Positions 48,908 through 57,875 of a stretch of 64,000 nucleotides of DNA are shown piece by piece. The position numbers and the translations under genes are program-made. A model generated the notes under the pieces. It saw nothing but the letters and a program-made list of their open reading frames with translations, ran no database searches and was not told the origin of the DNA. Position 1 is the first letter of the stretch; each line of letters begins with the position of its first letter. This stretch comes from Thermoactinomyces vulgaris (GTDB lineage Bacteria > Bacillota > Bacilli > Thermoactinomycetales > Thermoactinomycetaceae): positions 38,614 through 102,613 of the forward strand of contig NZ_REFP01000013.1 in NCBI RefSeq assembly GCF_003688725.1, given 5' to 3'.

Positions 48908-49627
48908 TCAGGAAGAAAAAAAGGTTTTTAAGACATCCGGGAGATCCCGTTGCCAGAACCCCCAGGTGTGATCTCCGTCTTTTTCAGCATATTGCACCCG
49001 GGCTTCTTTTTCCTTTAAATAACGATGGACTTCCCGGTTGCGGGCCAAGAGGTCCAGATCCCCCATATGGGTGGGAACTTTCGTTTCAGAGGTTCCGACC
49101 GATTGATAGATGCGAAAATGGGAAAGCGTGTCTTGCTGCAGGATTTCTTCACAGGTTTCTTCCAAAAAGGCCCCCGACTGGGCAAAGACATTGACCACCT
49201 GTTCCGGATGTTGCAAGGCAATGTGCAACGAAACCGTTCCACCCAGTGATGAACCGCCGATCACCAGCTTCTCTTTTTCACGGGAGACGGGATATTTATC
49301 ACGGAGCAAAGGGAGGAGTTCTTCCATCACCATTTGGATATGTCCGGATTGTTGTTTTCCAACAGGGGAGTATTGGGAGGTCCGTTTCTTTTTGTCCACC
49401 GGAATGGCTGCCATGGCAAAGGGTTGGAGCTCCCCGTTTGCAATCATTTGGGTGGCCTGAGTCACCACGCGTCCCAAGTTGAAGTAATCAGGCCCGTCAT
49501 GAAGAAGGACCAGCGGATATTCCCGGACGGATGATGGCTCTTCTTCGGGAAGAAAAATCAGTATTTCTTTTGTTTCATCGAGATGTTTGCTGTCAAGTAC
49601 TTCTTTTTTGATGGTCCGCTTGATCAT
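48908..49627 (-). CDS. alpha/beta-hydrolase esterase (esterase D/YjcH type)
   Basis: A 239-residue cytosolic esterase-like protein. The nucleophile lies in IGGSSLGGTVSLH and the base in DGDHTWGFW. LVLLHDGPDYFN gives the oxyanion region. The family includes siderophore and S-formylglutathione esterases; the substrate is unknown. The site before ATG 49627 (AAAGGGGA) is about 12 bases away. The AT-rich 281-base gap upstream (49628-49908) holds no supported gene. Confidence 0.8.
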   Translation of the reverse strand: MIKRTIKKEVLDSKHLDETKEILIFLPEEEPSSVREYPLVLLHDGPDYFNLGRVVTQATQMIANGELQPFAMAAIPVDKKKRTSQYSPVGKQQSGHIQMVMEELLPLLRDKYPVSREKEKLVIGGSSLGGTVSLHIALQHPEQVVNVFAQSGAFLEETCEEILQQDTLSHFRIYQSVGTSETKVPTHMGDLDLLARNREVHRYLKEKEARVQYAEKDGDHTWGFWQRDLPDVLKTFFSS

Positions 49628-49908
49628 ACTTGTATAGTCCCCTTTTGGATGAAAGTGGTTTAATACTACTATACCTTATTTTTGCTATATTTTCCTATTG
49701 ATTATTTATATCGTATTTTTGTATATTTATACTATGTTATTGAAAAAATAATATTGTTAACCATTTATCTCTGTTTTTAATATGTATAAACAATTCATAT
49801 GGATCAAATTGGTCGGAAAAATGTATCTTTTCTTTTTTATAAAATAATTATAAGATTTATGTATCTATGTCTTTATCTATACGCAGATGTTGAGGTGATC
49901 CAGTCGAT

Positions 49909-51267
49909 ATGGAAAATGTTCAGAAAGGGACGCGCCCGGTGACGAGCTATTTGAAATTTATCATCCCATCGTTCATCGGTATCATCTTATTTATGATTCC
50001 GATCTCCATCGGGGGGGAAATGACCATTCCTGTCGCCATGCTGGCCAAATGGCTGCAGGCGTTGCTGGCGGATGTCCTGCCGGCTTTGGCAACGATCATG
50101 ATCTTGGTTTCCGCAGTGCTCACGCTCATGGGATCTTTTATCAAACCATCCTGGATCGTGGATCGCCCCTTTCTAAAAAGCTTGTTTCACGTGTCGGTGT
50201 TTTGGGCGGTCACCCGTGTTTTGGGAGCGGTATTGGCCGTGCTGACGCTGTTTCAGTGGGGACCGGATTGGGTGTGGTCGGAAAATACAGGCGGTTTGTT
50301 GCTGTATGACCTGATTCCCGTATTGTTTACCGTGTTTATTTTTGCCGGACTTTTCATGCCTTTTTTGATGGATTTTGGATTGCTGGAAATGACGGGAACG
50401 TTATTGACGCGATTGATGCGTCCACTATTCAAACTTCCCGGACGGGCTTCCATTGACTGTCTGGCATCCTGGCTGGGGGATGGAACGATCGGGGTACTGC
50501 TCACCAACAAGCAATATGAAGACGGCTTTTATACCAAGCGGGAGGCGGCTGTCATCGGAACGACGTTTTCCGTGGTGTCCATCACTTTTACCATTGTCGT
50601 TTTGGAACAGATCGGATTGGGACATTTGTTCGGGCCTTATTATTTAACCATTTCATTGGCCGGGTTGGTGGCGGCGATTGTTTTGCCGCGGATCCCTCCG
50701 TTGTCCCGGAAAGAGGATACGTATTATGACGGGTTGAAAGGGAACCTGAATGAAACGTTTCCGGAAGGCTTTTCCGTGTGGCAATGGGGCGTGCACCAAG
50801 CCGTGGAACGTGCGCGCAGCATGCAGTTTAAAGATGTTTTCCAAAACGGGTTTAAAAATATCCTCGATATGTGGTTCGGCGTCTTGCCGGTTGTAATGGC
50901 CTTTGGGACGACTGCGGTGATTATCGCGGAATATACGCCGCTGTTTAAATGGCTGGGATTGCCGTTTGTCCCGATTTTATCCTTGTTGAACATCCCGGAA
51001 GCAAGCGAGGCGGCTCAAACGGTTGTGGTCGGCTTTGCGGATATGTTTCTTCCTTCCGTGATTGCAAGCGGAGCGATTGAAAGTGAATTGACCCGGTTTG
51101 TCATTGCCTGTCTCTCGGTGACCCAATTGATTTACATGTCCGAAGTGGGCGGGTTGTTGTTGGGATCCAAGGTCCCTGTTGATTTCAAAGATCTGGTAAT
51201 TTTGTTCCTGCAGCGTACGTTGCTTACGTTGCCCATTATCGCCTTGATGGCTCATCTGATTTTTTGA
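49909..51267 (+). CDS. YjiH-type nucleoside-recognition (Gate) membrane protein
   Basis: A 452-residue polytopic protein with about ten membrane segments. It has a nucleoside-recognition domain, seen in ASWLGDGTIGVLLTNKQYEDGFYTKREAAVIG and repeated in the C-terminal half (GFADMFLPSVIASG). YjiH homologues are presumed transporters; the substrate is unknown. The ribosome site is GAGGTGATCC. Closed by its own terminator. Confidence 0.82.
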   Translation: MENVQKGTRPVTSYLKFIIPSFIGIILFMIPISIGGEMTIPVAMLAKWLQALLADVLPALATIMILVSAVLTLMGSFIKPSWIVDRPFLKSLFHVSVFWAVTRVLGAVLAVLTLFQWGPDWVWSENTGGLLLYDLIPVLFTVFIFAGLFMPFLMDFGLLEMTGTLLTRLMRPLFKLPGRASIDCLASWLGDGTIGVLLTNKQYEDGFYTKREAAVIGTTFSVVSITFTIVVLEQIGLGHLFGPYYLTISLAGLVAAIVLPRIPPLSRKEDTYYDGLKGNLNETFPEGFSVWQWGVHQAVERARSMQFKDVFQNGFKNILDMWFGVLPVVMAFGTTAVIIAEYTPLFKWLGLPFVPILSLLNIPEASEAAQTVVVGFADMFLPSVIASGAIESELTRFVIACLSVTQLIYMSEVGGLLLGSKVPVDFKDLVILFLQRTLLTLPIIALMAHLIF

Positions 51268-51278
51268 CGGAACCTGGG

Positions 51279-51315
51279 CGGGCTTTCTGTGATAAGCAGA
51301 AAGCCCGTTTTTTTT
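51279..51315 (+). terminator. terminator of the YjiH-type gene
   Basis: An 11-bp perfect stem (51279-51289 with 51297-51307) followed by eight Ts. Confidence 0.95.
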
Positions 51316-51340
51316 ACGCGTATATCCTTTTTGCTTAATC

Positions 51341-51373
51341 TTTTAAATACATTTAAAATAATGATGAGTCATT
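51341..51373 (+). promoter_or_regulatory. two adjacent palindromes before the acyl-CoA synthetase gene
   Basis: TTTTAAATACATTTAAAA (51341-51358; perfect 8-bp arms) is followed by AATGATGAGTCATT (51360-51373; 5-bp arms). The second sits about 10 bases before the ribosome site and recalls FadR-type AATGA/TCATT half-sites, which would suit a fatty-acid-linked gene. Confidence 0.4.
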
Positions 51374-51400
51374 TTATTTCAGATAGGAGTGATATGGGCG

Positions 51401-53341
51401 ATGAGTCATGAGCCGGCCTGGGTTCCGACCCCTGAACAAACGAAAAAGACCCGTCTTTATCAATGGATGAACCGGCTGGGTTATCAGGATTATGACGCTT
51501 TTTACCGGGACAGTGTCAAAAATATTGCCTGGTTTTGGGATGAAGCGGTCAAAGATATGCAATTGAGATGGCAGGTTCCGTATCGTCAAGTGATGGACAT
51601 GAGCGACGGCATTTTATGGACCCGTTGGTTTGTTGGCGGGAAACTCAATATTTCGGAAAATTGCTTGGACCGGTTTGTCGATGATCCATCGTCCCGTCAC
51701 CGGATTGCGCTGATCTGGGAAGGCGATAACGGGGAGTGCCGGAAATATTCGTACCGGGATTTATGGCTGGAAGTGAACCGGATTGCAGGCGGTTTTAGAA
51801 AGCTGGGAATAAAGCCGGGTGACCGGGTTGCCATATATCTGCCTATGATTGCGGAAAATGTGATTGCCATGTTGGCGGTTGCCAGGATTGGTGCGATCTT
51901 TATCCCTTGTTTTTCCGGATACGGTGCCGATGCGGTGGCCACCCGGATTCAAGGGTGCCAGGCCAAATGGCTGATCACGGCGGATGGGTTCTACCGCCGT
52001 GGAAAAATGGTCCGGATGAAAGAAGAAGCTGATCTGGCGGCGGATCAATCGCCATCCGTTGAGAAAGTGATTGTGGTACGGCGGACCAACCGGGAGTGCC
52101 CGGCAAGGGACAGGGATGTGGATTGGGACCGGTTGCGGACAGATTTGAAAGCGCTGTCACCCCATCCCACGGCGGCGGATGATCCGGTGATGATTATTTA
52201 TACTTCCGGGACCACCGGCAAACCGAAGGGAACGGTCCATGTGCATGCGGGGTTTCCGGTGAAAGCGGCTTTTGATGCGGGATACATGTTTGATGTGGGA
52301 CCGGGGGATGTGTTGTTTTGGGTGACGGACATGGGGTGGATGATGGGCCCTTGGATGGTTTTCGGGGCTTTGATGATGGGAAGCACCATGATTGTCTATG
52401 AGGGAACGCCGGATTATCCGGCACCGGACCGTTTGTGGCAGTTGGTCGAAAAAAACGGGGTCACTCACTTGGGAATTTCCCCGACCTTGATCCGGGCGTT
52501 GATGAAACATGGGGACCAGTGGCATGAAAAATGGGATTTAAGCAGCCTGCGCGTTTTTGGTTCAACGGGGGAACCTTGGAATCCGGAGCCGTGGCATTGG
52601 CTGTTTGAACGCGTCGGCAAAAAGAAAGTGCCCATTTTCAATTATTCCGGCGGAACCGAAATCTCCGGCGGCATTTTAGGCAATCATTTTTTCAAACCCA
52701 TTGTTCCGTGCGGGTTTGCCGGTCCCATTTTGGGAATGGATGTGGAAGTGTTTGATGATTCGGGCCGCCCGGTCCGCGGGCAAGTGGGGGAGCTGGTTTT
52801 GCGTCAGCCTTGGGTGGGTATGACGCAAAGCTTCTGGCAGGATGACCGGCGGTATGAACAAGCTTATTGGAGTCGCTGGCCGAATGTGTGGCTGCACGGG
52901 GACTGGGTGTATATCGATGATGAAAAGAACTGGTTTATCACCGGACGTTCGGATGACACGCTGAAAATTGCGGGAAAACGGTTGGGGCCGGCAGAAATGG
53001 AATCGGTTCTGGTCAATCATCCCCTGGTGGCGGAAGCCGCTACCATCGGAATTCCGGATGCGGAAAAAGGGGAAAGTGCTGTCTGCTTTGTCGTTTTAAA
53101 AGGCGAGGCACCCAAAGGGTTGGAAGAAGAGTTGATCCGGTTTGTGGCCCAAAAAATGGGAAAAGCATTAAAACCGAAGCGGGTATGGGTGGTGGACGAA
53201 CTGCCCAAGACCCGGAATGGAAAAATTGTGCGCCGCGTAATCCGGGCTGCCTATATAGGAGAAGACACCGGCGATCTGTCTTCGCTGGAAAACACAGAGA
53301 CCGTTGAGGCGATTCGCCGGTTGGCCGGAAACGAAAAATAA
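51401..53341 (+). CDS. acyl-CoA synthetase (AMP-forming, acetyl-CoA-synthetase-like)
   Basis: A 646-residue adenylate-forming ligase. The P-loop is IIYTSGTTGKPKG, with VFGSTGEPWNPE, IFNYSGGTEISGG and TGRSDDTLKIAGKRLGPAE in order; the catalytic Lys lies in PKTRNGKIVRR. The N-terminal cap (FYRDSVKNIAWFWDEAV) is that of ACS-type enzymes. It makes acyl-CoA from a short- or medium-chain acid; acetate is not certain, because the segment around NYSGGTEISGG differs from standard AcsA. ATG at 51401 follows AGGAGTG. Confidence 0.88.
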   Translation: MSHEPAWVPTPEQTKKTRLYQWMNRLGYQDYDAFYRDSVKNIAWFWDEAVKDMQLRWQVPYRQVMDMSDGILWTRWFVGGKLNISENCLDRFVDDPSSRHRIALIWEGDNGECRKYSYRDLWLEVNRIAGGFRKLGIKPGDRVAIYLPMIAENVIAMLAVARIGAIFIPCFSGYGADAVATRIQGCQAKWLITADGFYRRGKMVRMKEEADLAADQSPSVEKVIVVRRTNRECPARDRDVDWDRLRTDLKALSPHPTAADDPVMIIYTSGTTGKPKGTVHVHAGFPVKAAFDAGYMFDVGPGDVLFWVTDMGWMMGPWMVFGALMMGSTMIVYEGTPDYPAPDRLWQLVEKNGVTHLGISPTLIRALMKHGDQWHEKWDLSSLRVFGSTGEPWNPEPWHWLFERVGKKKVPIFNYSGGTEISGGILGNHFFKPIVPCGFAGPILGMDVEVFDDSGRPVRGQVGELVLRQPWVGMTQSFWQDDRRYEQAYWSRWPNVWLHGDWVYIDDEKNWFITGRSDDTLKIAGKRLGPAEMESVLVNHPLVAEAATIGIPDAEKGESAVCFVVLKGEAPKGLEEELIRFVAQKMGKALKPKRVWVVDELPKTRNGKIVRRVIRAAYIGEDTGDLSSLENTETVEAIRRLAGNEK

Positions 53342-53399
53342 GATTTTCATAAATATGATAAAATATATATATTTAAGCGATACGAATTTGCTTGCATTG

Positions 53400-53434
53400 C
53401 AGAATGAACCGGTTTTTGGTTCATTCTGTTTTTT
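53400..53434 (+). terminator. terminator of the acyl-CoA synthetase gene
   Basis: An 11-bp perfect stem (CAGAATGAACC 53400-53410 with GGTTCATTCTG 53418-53428) and six Ts. Confidence 0.95.
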
Positions 53435-53438
53435 GTTG

Positions 53439-53469
53439 TTGATAAAATGATCGCTTTTGTCTATATAAT
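53439..53469 (+). promoter_or_regulatory. candidate promoter of sigI-rsgI
   Basis: TTGATA (53439-53444), 17 bases, then TATATAAT (53462-53469). This is a sigma-A-type promoter; a SigI-type autoregulatory promoter could not be identified by eye. Confidence 0.5.
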
Positions 53470-53568
53470 GGAGGGAATGATCCGTGATACAATGATACTG
53501 ATCCATAAAATGGACAGAAAAACAGAGAAGCCGTGCGAATGAATACATAGGAGAGGTGTCGGTATTGC

Positions 53569-54276
53569 ATGTTCCGGGGAACAGATTTAGAAACACGTGT
53601 GCTTCAGGTGCAAGAAACACACTCTCCAGACAAACGAGACGATCTGCTTAGGGAACTGGAACCACATGTGCGCAGAATCGCTTCACGTGTTTGCAGGAGG
53701 GTGATCACTAAGCAGGATGACGAGTACATGATCGCTTACAAAGCTTTGGATGAAGCGATCAGTGGCTACAGCTCAGGATTTCAGGCAACATTCATGTCCT
53801 TTGCGTACAAAGTGATCCATCGGCGGTTGGTGGATTATTTCTGGCAGGAGGCAAAGCATCAGAAAACGGTGCCCCTTTTGACTTCCGGTCCAAATGAGGA
53901 AGAGATCCAAAACCAGGAAGTGGTGGCCAAAGCCTTTGAAAGTTACCGGGACGAAGAACTGAGCAAAATGCGCCGCCTTGAGATCGAAATTTTTAAAAAA
54001 GCGTTGGCCAAGCAAGGGATCACTTTGGATGAATTGGTCAAAAAAAGCCCGAAACACCGGGATACACGCGAAAATTTATTCCACGTGGCGAAAAAGCTGG
54101 TGTCTGAGAAGGAGCTTTTGCACAAATTCCTGCACCAAAAAAAGTTGGATAAAGAGATTGCCTCATATTTGGGAATGCATCGCCGAACTTTGAATCGGCA
54201 CAGAAAATACCTGACGGCTCTTACCATTGTCATGACGGAAGATTTAGCCCTTGTGCGAAGCTATTTGGGTCTGTAA
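53569..54276 (+). CDS. sigI: RNA polymerase sigma factor SigI
   Basis: A 235-residue sigma-70-like factor of the SigI group. The region-2-like part has DEYMIAYKALDEAISGYSSG...FMSFAYKVIHRRLVDYFW; the C-terminal domain has DKEIASYLGMHRRTLNRHRKYLTALTIV as the HTH. SigI controls heat-shock and cell-wall genes in Bacillus and cellulosome genes in clostridia. It is followed at once by its anti-sigma factor gene. Confidence 0.93.
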   Translation: MFRGTDLETRVLQVQETHSPDKRDDLLRELEPHVRRIASRVCRRVITKQDDEYMIAYKALDEAISGYSSGFQATFMSFAYKVIHRRLVDYFWQEAKHQKTVPLLTSGPNEEEIQNQEVVAKAFESYRDEELSKMRRLEIEIFKKALAKQGITLDELVKKSPKHRDTRENLFHVAKKLVSEKELLHKFLHQKKLDKEIASYLGMHRRTLNRHRKYLTALTIVMTEDLALVRSYLGL

Positions 54277-54298
54277 GGGTAAGAAAGGGGGCGAATGA

Positions 54299-55363
54299 AT
54301 GCGGAAAGGAGTTATCATGGAAGTTCGGCCGCGCCATTGGATTGTGATGACACCGGATGGCGAGTTTGTTCGTGTGCCGAGAACAAACATGGAGCTGACC
54401 GTGGGAGAAGAAGTGGAGTTTCCCATGGTTGTGAATCGTTCTTCCGCATGGAAGAGAAAGCCTTGGATCGCGGCGATCAGTGCCGGCGTGGCAGCGATGA
54501 TCGGAATGTTTTATGTTCTTCCCCAATTTTCGCCTTCCAAGGAAGCCCATGCAGAAGGATATATTTATTTGGATGTGAATCCCAGCATTGCGATTGGAAT
54601 GGATAAAAACAAACATATCACCGAGGTCAAACCCTTAAACAAATCCGCTTTAAAAGTGCTTGGCGGTAAAAGTTACAAAAACGAGCAAGTGGACGAATTT
54701 GTGGAACATTTTTTGGATGAAGCGAAACAACAAGGTTTTTTGCATCCGAAAGACCAAATTGTTTTATCCGGTTACAACGATGAAGAAACAAGCGTGAGAA
54801 CGTTGCAAGAGATCGAAACCATGATTGACGAGGAAAGCAAAGAAGAGAAACTGGAATTGCTTGTTCATACGCTGACGATGCCGAAATCGGTGAAGAAGAA
54901 AGCAGATGAAACCGGTTTGTCCCCGGCGAAATATGCCGTGTGGATGATTGCAAACAAAGAGGGGAAAAACCTGGATGTCAAAGAGATGGAAGAGATTCCG
55001 ATAACGCAACTGGCTGAAGACATCAAGCCGGTATCCGATATTCTCAATCGGCCGCCATCGGAAGAAGAATGGGAAAGCATCATCAAAGATGAGAATCAAC
55101 CCAAAACGGATCACAAAGACGATGCCCCCGCCAAAAAAACAGACAAAACCAGCAATGACTCTTCTTCGGGTTCCACCCGTGATCCGGCTTCTAATACCGA
55201 TCAGGAGGAACCTGCAAACAAGGAGGAACCGGAGCAAACCGATTCCCAATCTCCATCAAAAGATCAGGATCAGAAGGCTAAACCTGCAGATGAAAAAACA
55301 GACTCCTCTTCCGATTCAAATACGTCGGGTCCAAAAGAGTCCAACATGGTGACGGATGAGTAA
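54299..55363 (+). CDS. rsgI: membrane anti-sigma factor RsgI
   Basis: A 354-residue protein that holds SigI at the membrane. Order: cytoplasmic RsgI domain (1-50, MRKGVIMEVRPRHWIVMTPD), one membrane segment (about 55-75), outside SEA-like domain starting YIYLDVNPSIAIGMDKNKH, then a long disordered tail rich in Ser, Asp, Glu, Lys and Pro from about 250. The DVNPSI motif contains the Asn-Pro bond (N94-P95) where RsgI proteins cleave themselves. No carbohydrate-binding or other sensor domain is fused at the C-terminus. Confidence 0.93.
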   Translation: MRKGVIMEVRPRHWIVMTPDGEFVRVPRTNMELTVGEEVEFPMVVNRSSAWKRKPWIAAISAGVAAMIGMFYVLPQFSPSKEAHAEGYIYLDVNPSIAIGMDKNKHITEVKPLNKSALKVLGGKSYKNEQVDEFVEHFLDEAKQQGFLHPKDQIVLSGYNDEETSVRTLQEIETMIDEESKEEKLELLVHTLTMPKSVKKKADETGLSPAKYAVWMIANKEGKNLDVKEMEEIPITQLAEDIKPVSDILNRPPSEEEWESIIKDENQPKTDHKDDAPAKKTDKTSNDSSSGSTRDPASNTDQEEPANKEEPEQTDSQSPSKDQDQKAKPADEKTDSSSDSNTSGPKESNMVTDE

Positions 55364-55434
55364 ACCGGTTGAACTGGGGTTGCAAGCTGACACCTCCCAC
55401 CAGCTTACAACAGAAATGAGAGGGGCCGATTTCG

Positions 55435-55698
55435 ATGAAAGGGACTGGGATCGTAAGAAAAGTGGATCATCTGGGAAGGATCGTATTGCCAAAAGGCCTG
55501 AGGGATCTTTTGAATATTCATCCCAGCGACGGTGTTGAAGTGTTTGTGGATGATCAATATATTGTGCTGAAAAAATACGAGCCCAACTGCATTTTTTGCG
55601 GGAGTCTGGAAGAAGTGATCTACTATCGCGGAAAAATGATTTGCAAAAAATGTGTGGAGGAAACATCCAAAGTGATGATGAAAGGAGCGCCTGAGTAA
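55435..55698 (+). CDS. AbrB-family transition-state regulator
   Basis: An 87-residue protein with the AbrB/MazE-type swapped-hairpin DNA-binding domain at the N-terminus (MKGTGIVRKVDHLGRIVLPKGLR). The C-terminal half holds CIFCG and CKKC, two CxxC pairs suggesting a zinc site, in place of the usual AbrB dimerisation tail. A global regulator role is plausible, but B. subtilis AbrB itself lacks the double CxxC. The start follows AGAGGGG. Confidence 0.85.
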   Translation: MKGTGIVRKVDHLGRIVLPKGLRDLLNIHPSDGVEVFVDDQYIVLKKYEPNCIFCGSLEEVIYYRGKMICKKCVEETSKVMMKGAPE

Positions 55699-55712
55699 GG
55701 GCGCTTTTTTTG
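55686..55712 (+). terminator. terminator of the AbrB-type gene
   Basis: A 6-bp stem (AGCGCC 55686-55691 with GGCGCT 55700-55705) and seven Ts. The left arm lies inside the last codons. Confidence 0.85.
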
Positions 55713-55805
55713 GTGCATGTCTTCTTTATCTCACAACCGCTTCACCGTGACGGACTGACAAACAATCGCTTGTTTGGTAAAATGAAAACATATGATAAAT
55801 AAATA

Positions 55806-55832
55806 ATTTTTCGAAAAATGAAATCGCTTTCT
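55806..55832 (+). promoter_or_regulatory. cre (CcpA) site overlapping a perfect palindrome before the bkd cluster
   Basis: ATGAAATCGCTTTCT (55818-55832) matches every position of the CcpA consensus WTGNAANCGNWNNCW. Immediately upstream, ATTTTTCGAAAAAT (55806-55819) is a perfect 14-bp palindrome with 12 of 15 matches to a CodY-type box when extended. Both lie within 50 bases of the enoyl-CoA hydratase start. Confidence 0.6.
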
Positions 55833-55852
55833 TTACAAGGGGGAATATTCCA

Positions 55853-56626
55853 ATGGATCAGCAAATGCTGTTGCTGGACAGGATGGAGCCGATCGCAAAA
55901 ATAACGCTGAATCGCCCGAAGTCACTCAATGCCTTAAACTCCGGCCTGATGAAAAAACTGGCCGATGAATTGGAAGCGCTGGACCGGGACGAAGCGATCC
56001 GGGTGATTGTTTTGACCGGGAGTGAAAGGGCTTTCGCGGCGGGAGCCGACATTAATGAGTTGTCTGAAACCAAGCCGGTCGACTTTGTGATGAAACAATT
56101 TTTCCGGGATTGGGAACGGATCCGCAAAATCTCCAAACCTTTGATTGCGGCTGTCAACGGTTATGCTTTGGGCGGGGGCAATGAACTGGCGATGTGCTGT
56201 GATATGATCATTGCTTCCGACACGGCTCAATTTGGACAACCTGAAATTTTATTGGGAGTGATCCCCGGAGCCGGGGGAACCCAGCGCCTGACCAAAGCAG
56301 TCGGAACAAAAAAAGCGATGGAAATGATTTTGACCGGAAAAAGCATTTCGGCAGAAGAAGCCCTGCAGTGGAGATTGATCAATCGTGTGGTTCCCGCGGA
56401 GGATTTGGAAAAAGAGGCGCTGTCCCTTGCAAAAGAGATTGCGGAAAAGCCGCCTGTTGCAGTCCGGCTGGCCAAACAAGCGGTTTTAAAGGCGCAGGAA
56501 CTTCCTTTGGAACACGGATTGAATTTGGAACAAAATGCTTTTTTTCTGCTCTTTTCCTCAGAAGACCAAAGCGAGGGTATGCGGGCGTTTTTGGAAAAAA
56601 GAAAACCGGAGTTTCGGGGGGAATAA
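55853..56626 (+). CDS. enoyl-CoA hydratase
   Basis: A 257-residue crotonase-fold hydratase. The oxyanion parts are FAAGADINEL and the following GYALGGGNELAM; the two catalytic glutamates lie in GGGNELAM and GQPEILLGVIPGAGG. It hydrates enoyl-CoA in fatty-acid or branched-chain amino-acid breakdown; its position before leucine dehydrogenase and bkd suggests the latter. The site is AAGGGGG. Confidence 0.9.
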   Translation: MDQQMLLLDRMEPIAKITLNRPKSLNALNSGLMKKLADELEALDRDEAIRVIVLTGSERAFAAGADINELSETKPVDFVMKQFFRDWERIRKISKPLIAAVNGYALGGGNELAMCCDMIIASDTAQFGQPEILLGVIPGAGGTQRLTKAVGTKKAMEMILTGKSISAEEALQWRLINRVVPAEDLEKEALSLAKEIAEKPPVAVRLAKQAVLKAQELPLEHGLNLEQNAFFLLFSSEDQSEGMRAFLEKRKPEFRGE

Positions 56627-56711
56627 GATCACACTTCCGGTTTTGGGCATATGATGAATTGAGAGATTTTCAGGCTTGTCAGTCAACTTGTTCAAAGTGG
56701 AGATGATAAGA

Positions 56712-57869
56712 ATGGGAAGCATGAAAATCAATGAACAAATGCGGGGAGCTTTGCTGGAGGAAGCGAAGATGCGCGACGTGTTTGAAATGATGGACCGCTA
56801 TGGCCATGAGCAGGTCATTTTTTGCCGTCATCCGCAAACCGGTCTCAAAGCGATCATCGCCTTGCATAATACAACCGCGGGACCGGCTTTGGGCGGATGC
56901 CGCATGATTCCGTATGCTTCGACGGACGAAGCCCTGGAGGATGTTTTGCGGTTGTCCAAAGGCATGACCTATAAATGCAGTCTGGCAGATGTGGACTTTG
57001 GCGGGGGAAAAATGGTCATTATTGGAGACCCGAAAAAAGATAAGTCGCCGGAGTTGTTTCGCGTGATCGGCCGTTTTGTGGGCGGGTTAAACGGCCGTTT
57101 CTATACCGGAACCGACATGGGAACCAACCCGGAAGATTTTGTCCATGCCGCCAGGGAATCGAAATCTTTTGCCGGATTGCCGAAATCGTACGGCGGAAGC
57201 GGGGACACATCCATTCCCACCGCGCTCGGGGTGTTTCATGGAATGCGGGCAACCGCCCGGTTTTTATGGGGGACGGATCAGCTGAAAGGGCGTGTGGTTG
57301 CCATCCAGGGAGTCGGCAAGGTGGGAGAGCGCTTGTTGCAGCTTTTGGTCGAAGCGGGGGCTTACTGCAAAATTGCCGATATCGATTCGGTGCGATGCGA
57401 ACAGCTGAAAGAAAAGTATGGCGACAAGGTCCAAGTGGTGGATGTGAACCGGATTCACAAGGAGAGTTGCGATATTTTCTCGCCTTGCGCCAAAGGCGGC
57501 GTGGTCAATGATGACACCATTGACGAGTTTCGTTGCCTGGCCATTGTCGGATCCGCCAACAACCAACTGGTGGAAGACAGGCATGGGGCTTTGCTTCAAA
57601 AACGAAGCATTTGGTATGCGCCCGATTATCTGGTGAATGCCGGAGGGCTGATTCAAGTGGCTGATGAGCTGGAAGGCTTCCATGAAGAGAGAGTGCTTGC
57701 CAAAACCGAAGCGATTTATGACATGGTCCTGGATATTTTCCACCGGGCGAAAAATGAGAATATTCCCACTTGTGAAGCGGCGGACCGGATCGTGATGGAG
57801 CGTTTGAAAAAGTTAACCGATATTCGCCGGATTTTGTTGGAGGATTCCCGCAACAGCGCAAGGAGGTAA
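56712..57869 (+). CDS. bcd: leucine (branched-chain amino acid) dehydrogenase
   Basis: A 385-residue NAD+-dependent enzyme deaminating Leu, Val and Ile to keto acids. Catalytic K88 lies in GMTYKCSLADVDFGGGK, the second substrate region is TGTDMGTNPEDF, and the NAD site is IQGVGKVGERLL. Where most leucine dehydrogenases have TYKNAAAG this protein has TYKCSLAD, a small variation near the active site. ATG at 56712 follows GTGGAG. Its product feeds the E1 encoded next. Confidence 0.9.
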   Translation: MGSMKINEQMRGALLEEAKMRDVFEMMDRYGHEQVIFCRHPQTGLKAIIALHNTTAGPALGGCRMIPYASTDEALEDVLRLSKGMTYKCSLADVDFGGGKMVIIGDPKKDKSPELFRVIGRFVGGLNGRFYTGTDMGTNPEDFVHAARESKSFAGLPKSYGGSGDTSIPTALGVFHGMRATARFLWGTDQLKGRVVAIQGVGKVGERLLQLLVEAGAYCKIADIDSVRCEQLKEKYGDKVQVVDVNRIHKESCDIFSPCAKGGVVNDDTIDEFRCLAIVGSANNQLVEDRHGALLQKRSIWYAPDYLVNAGGLIQVADELEGFHEERVLAKTEAIYDMVLDIFHRAKNENIPTCEAADRIVMERLKKLTDIRRILLEDSRNSARR

Positions 57870-57875
57870 AAACCA

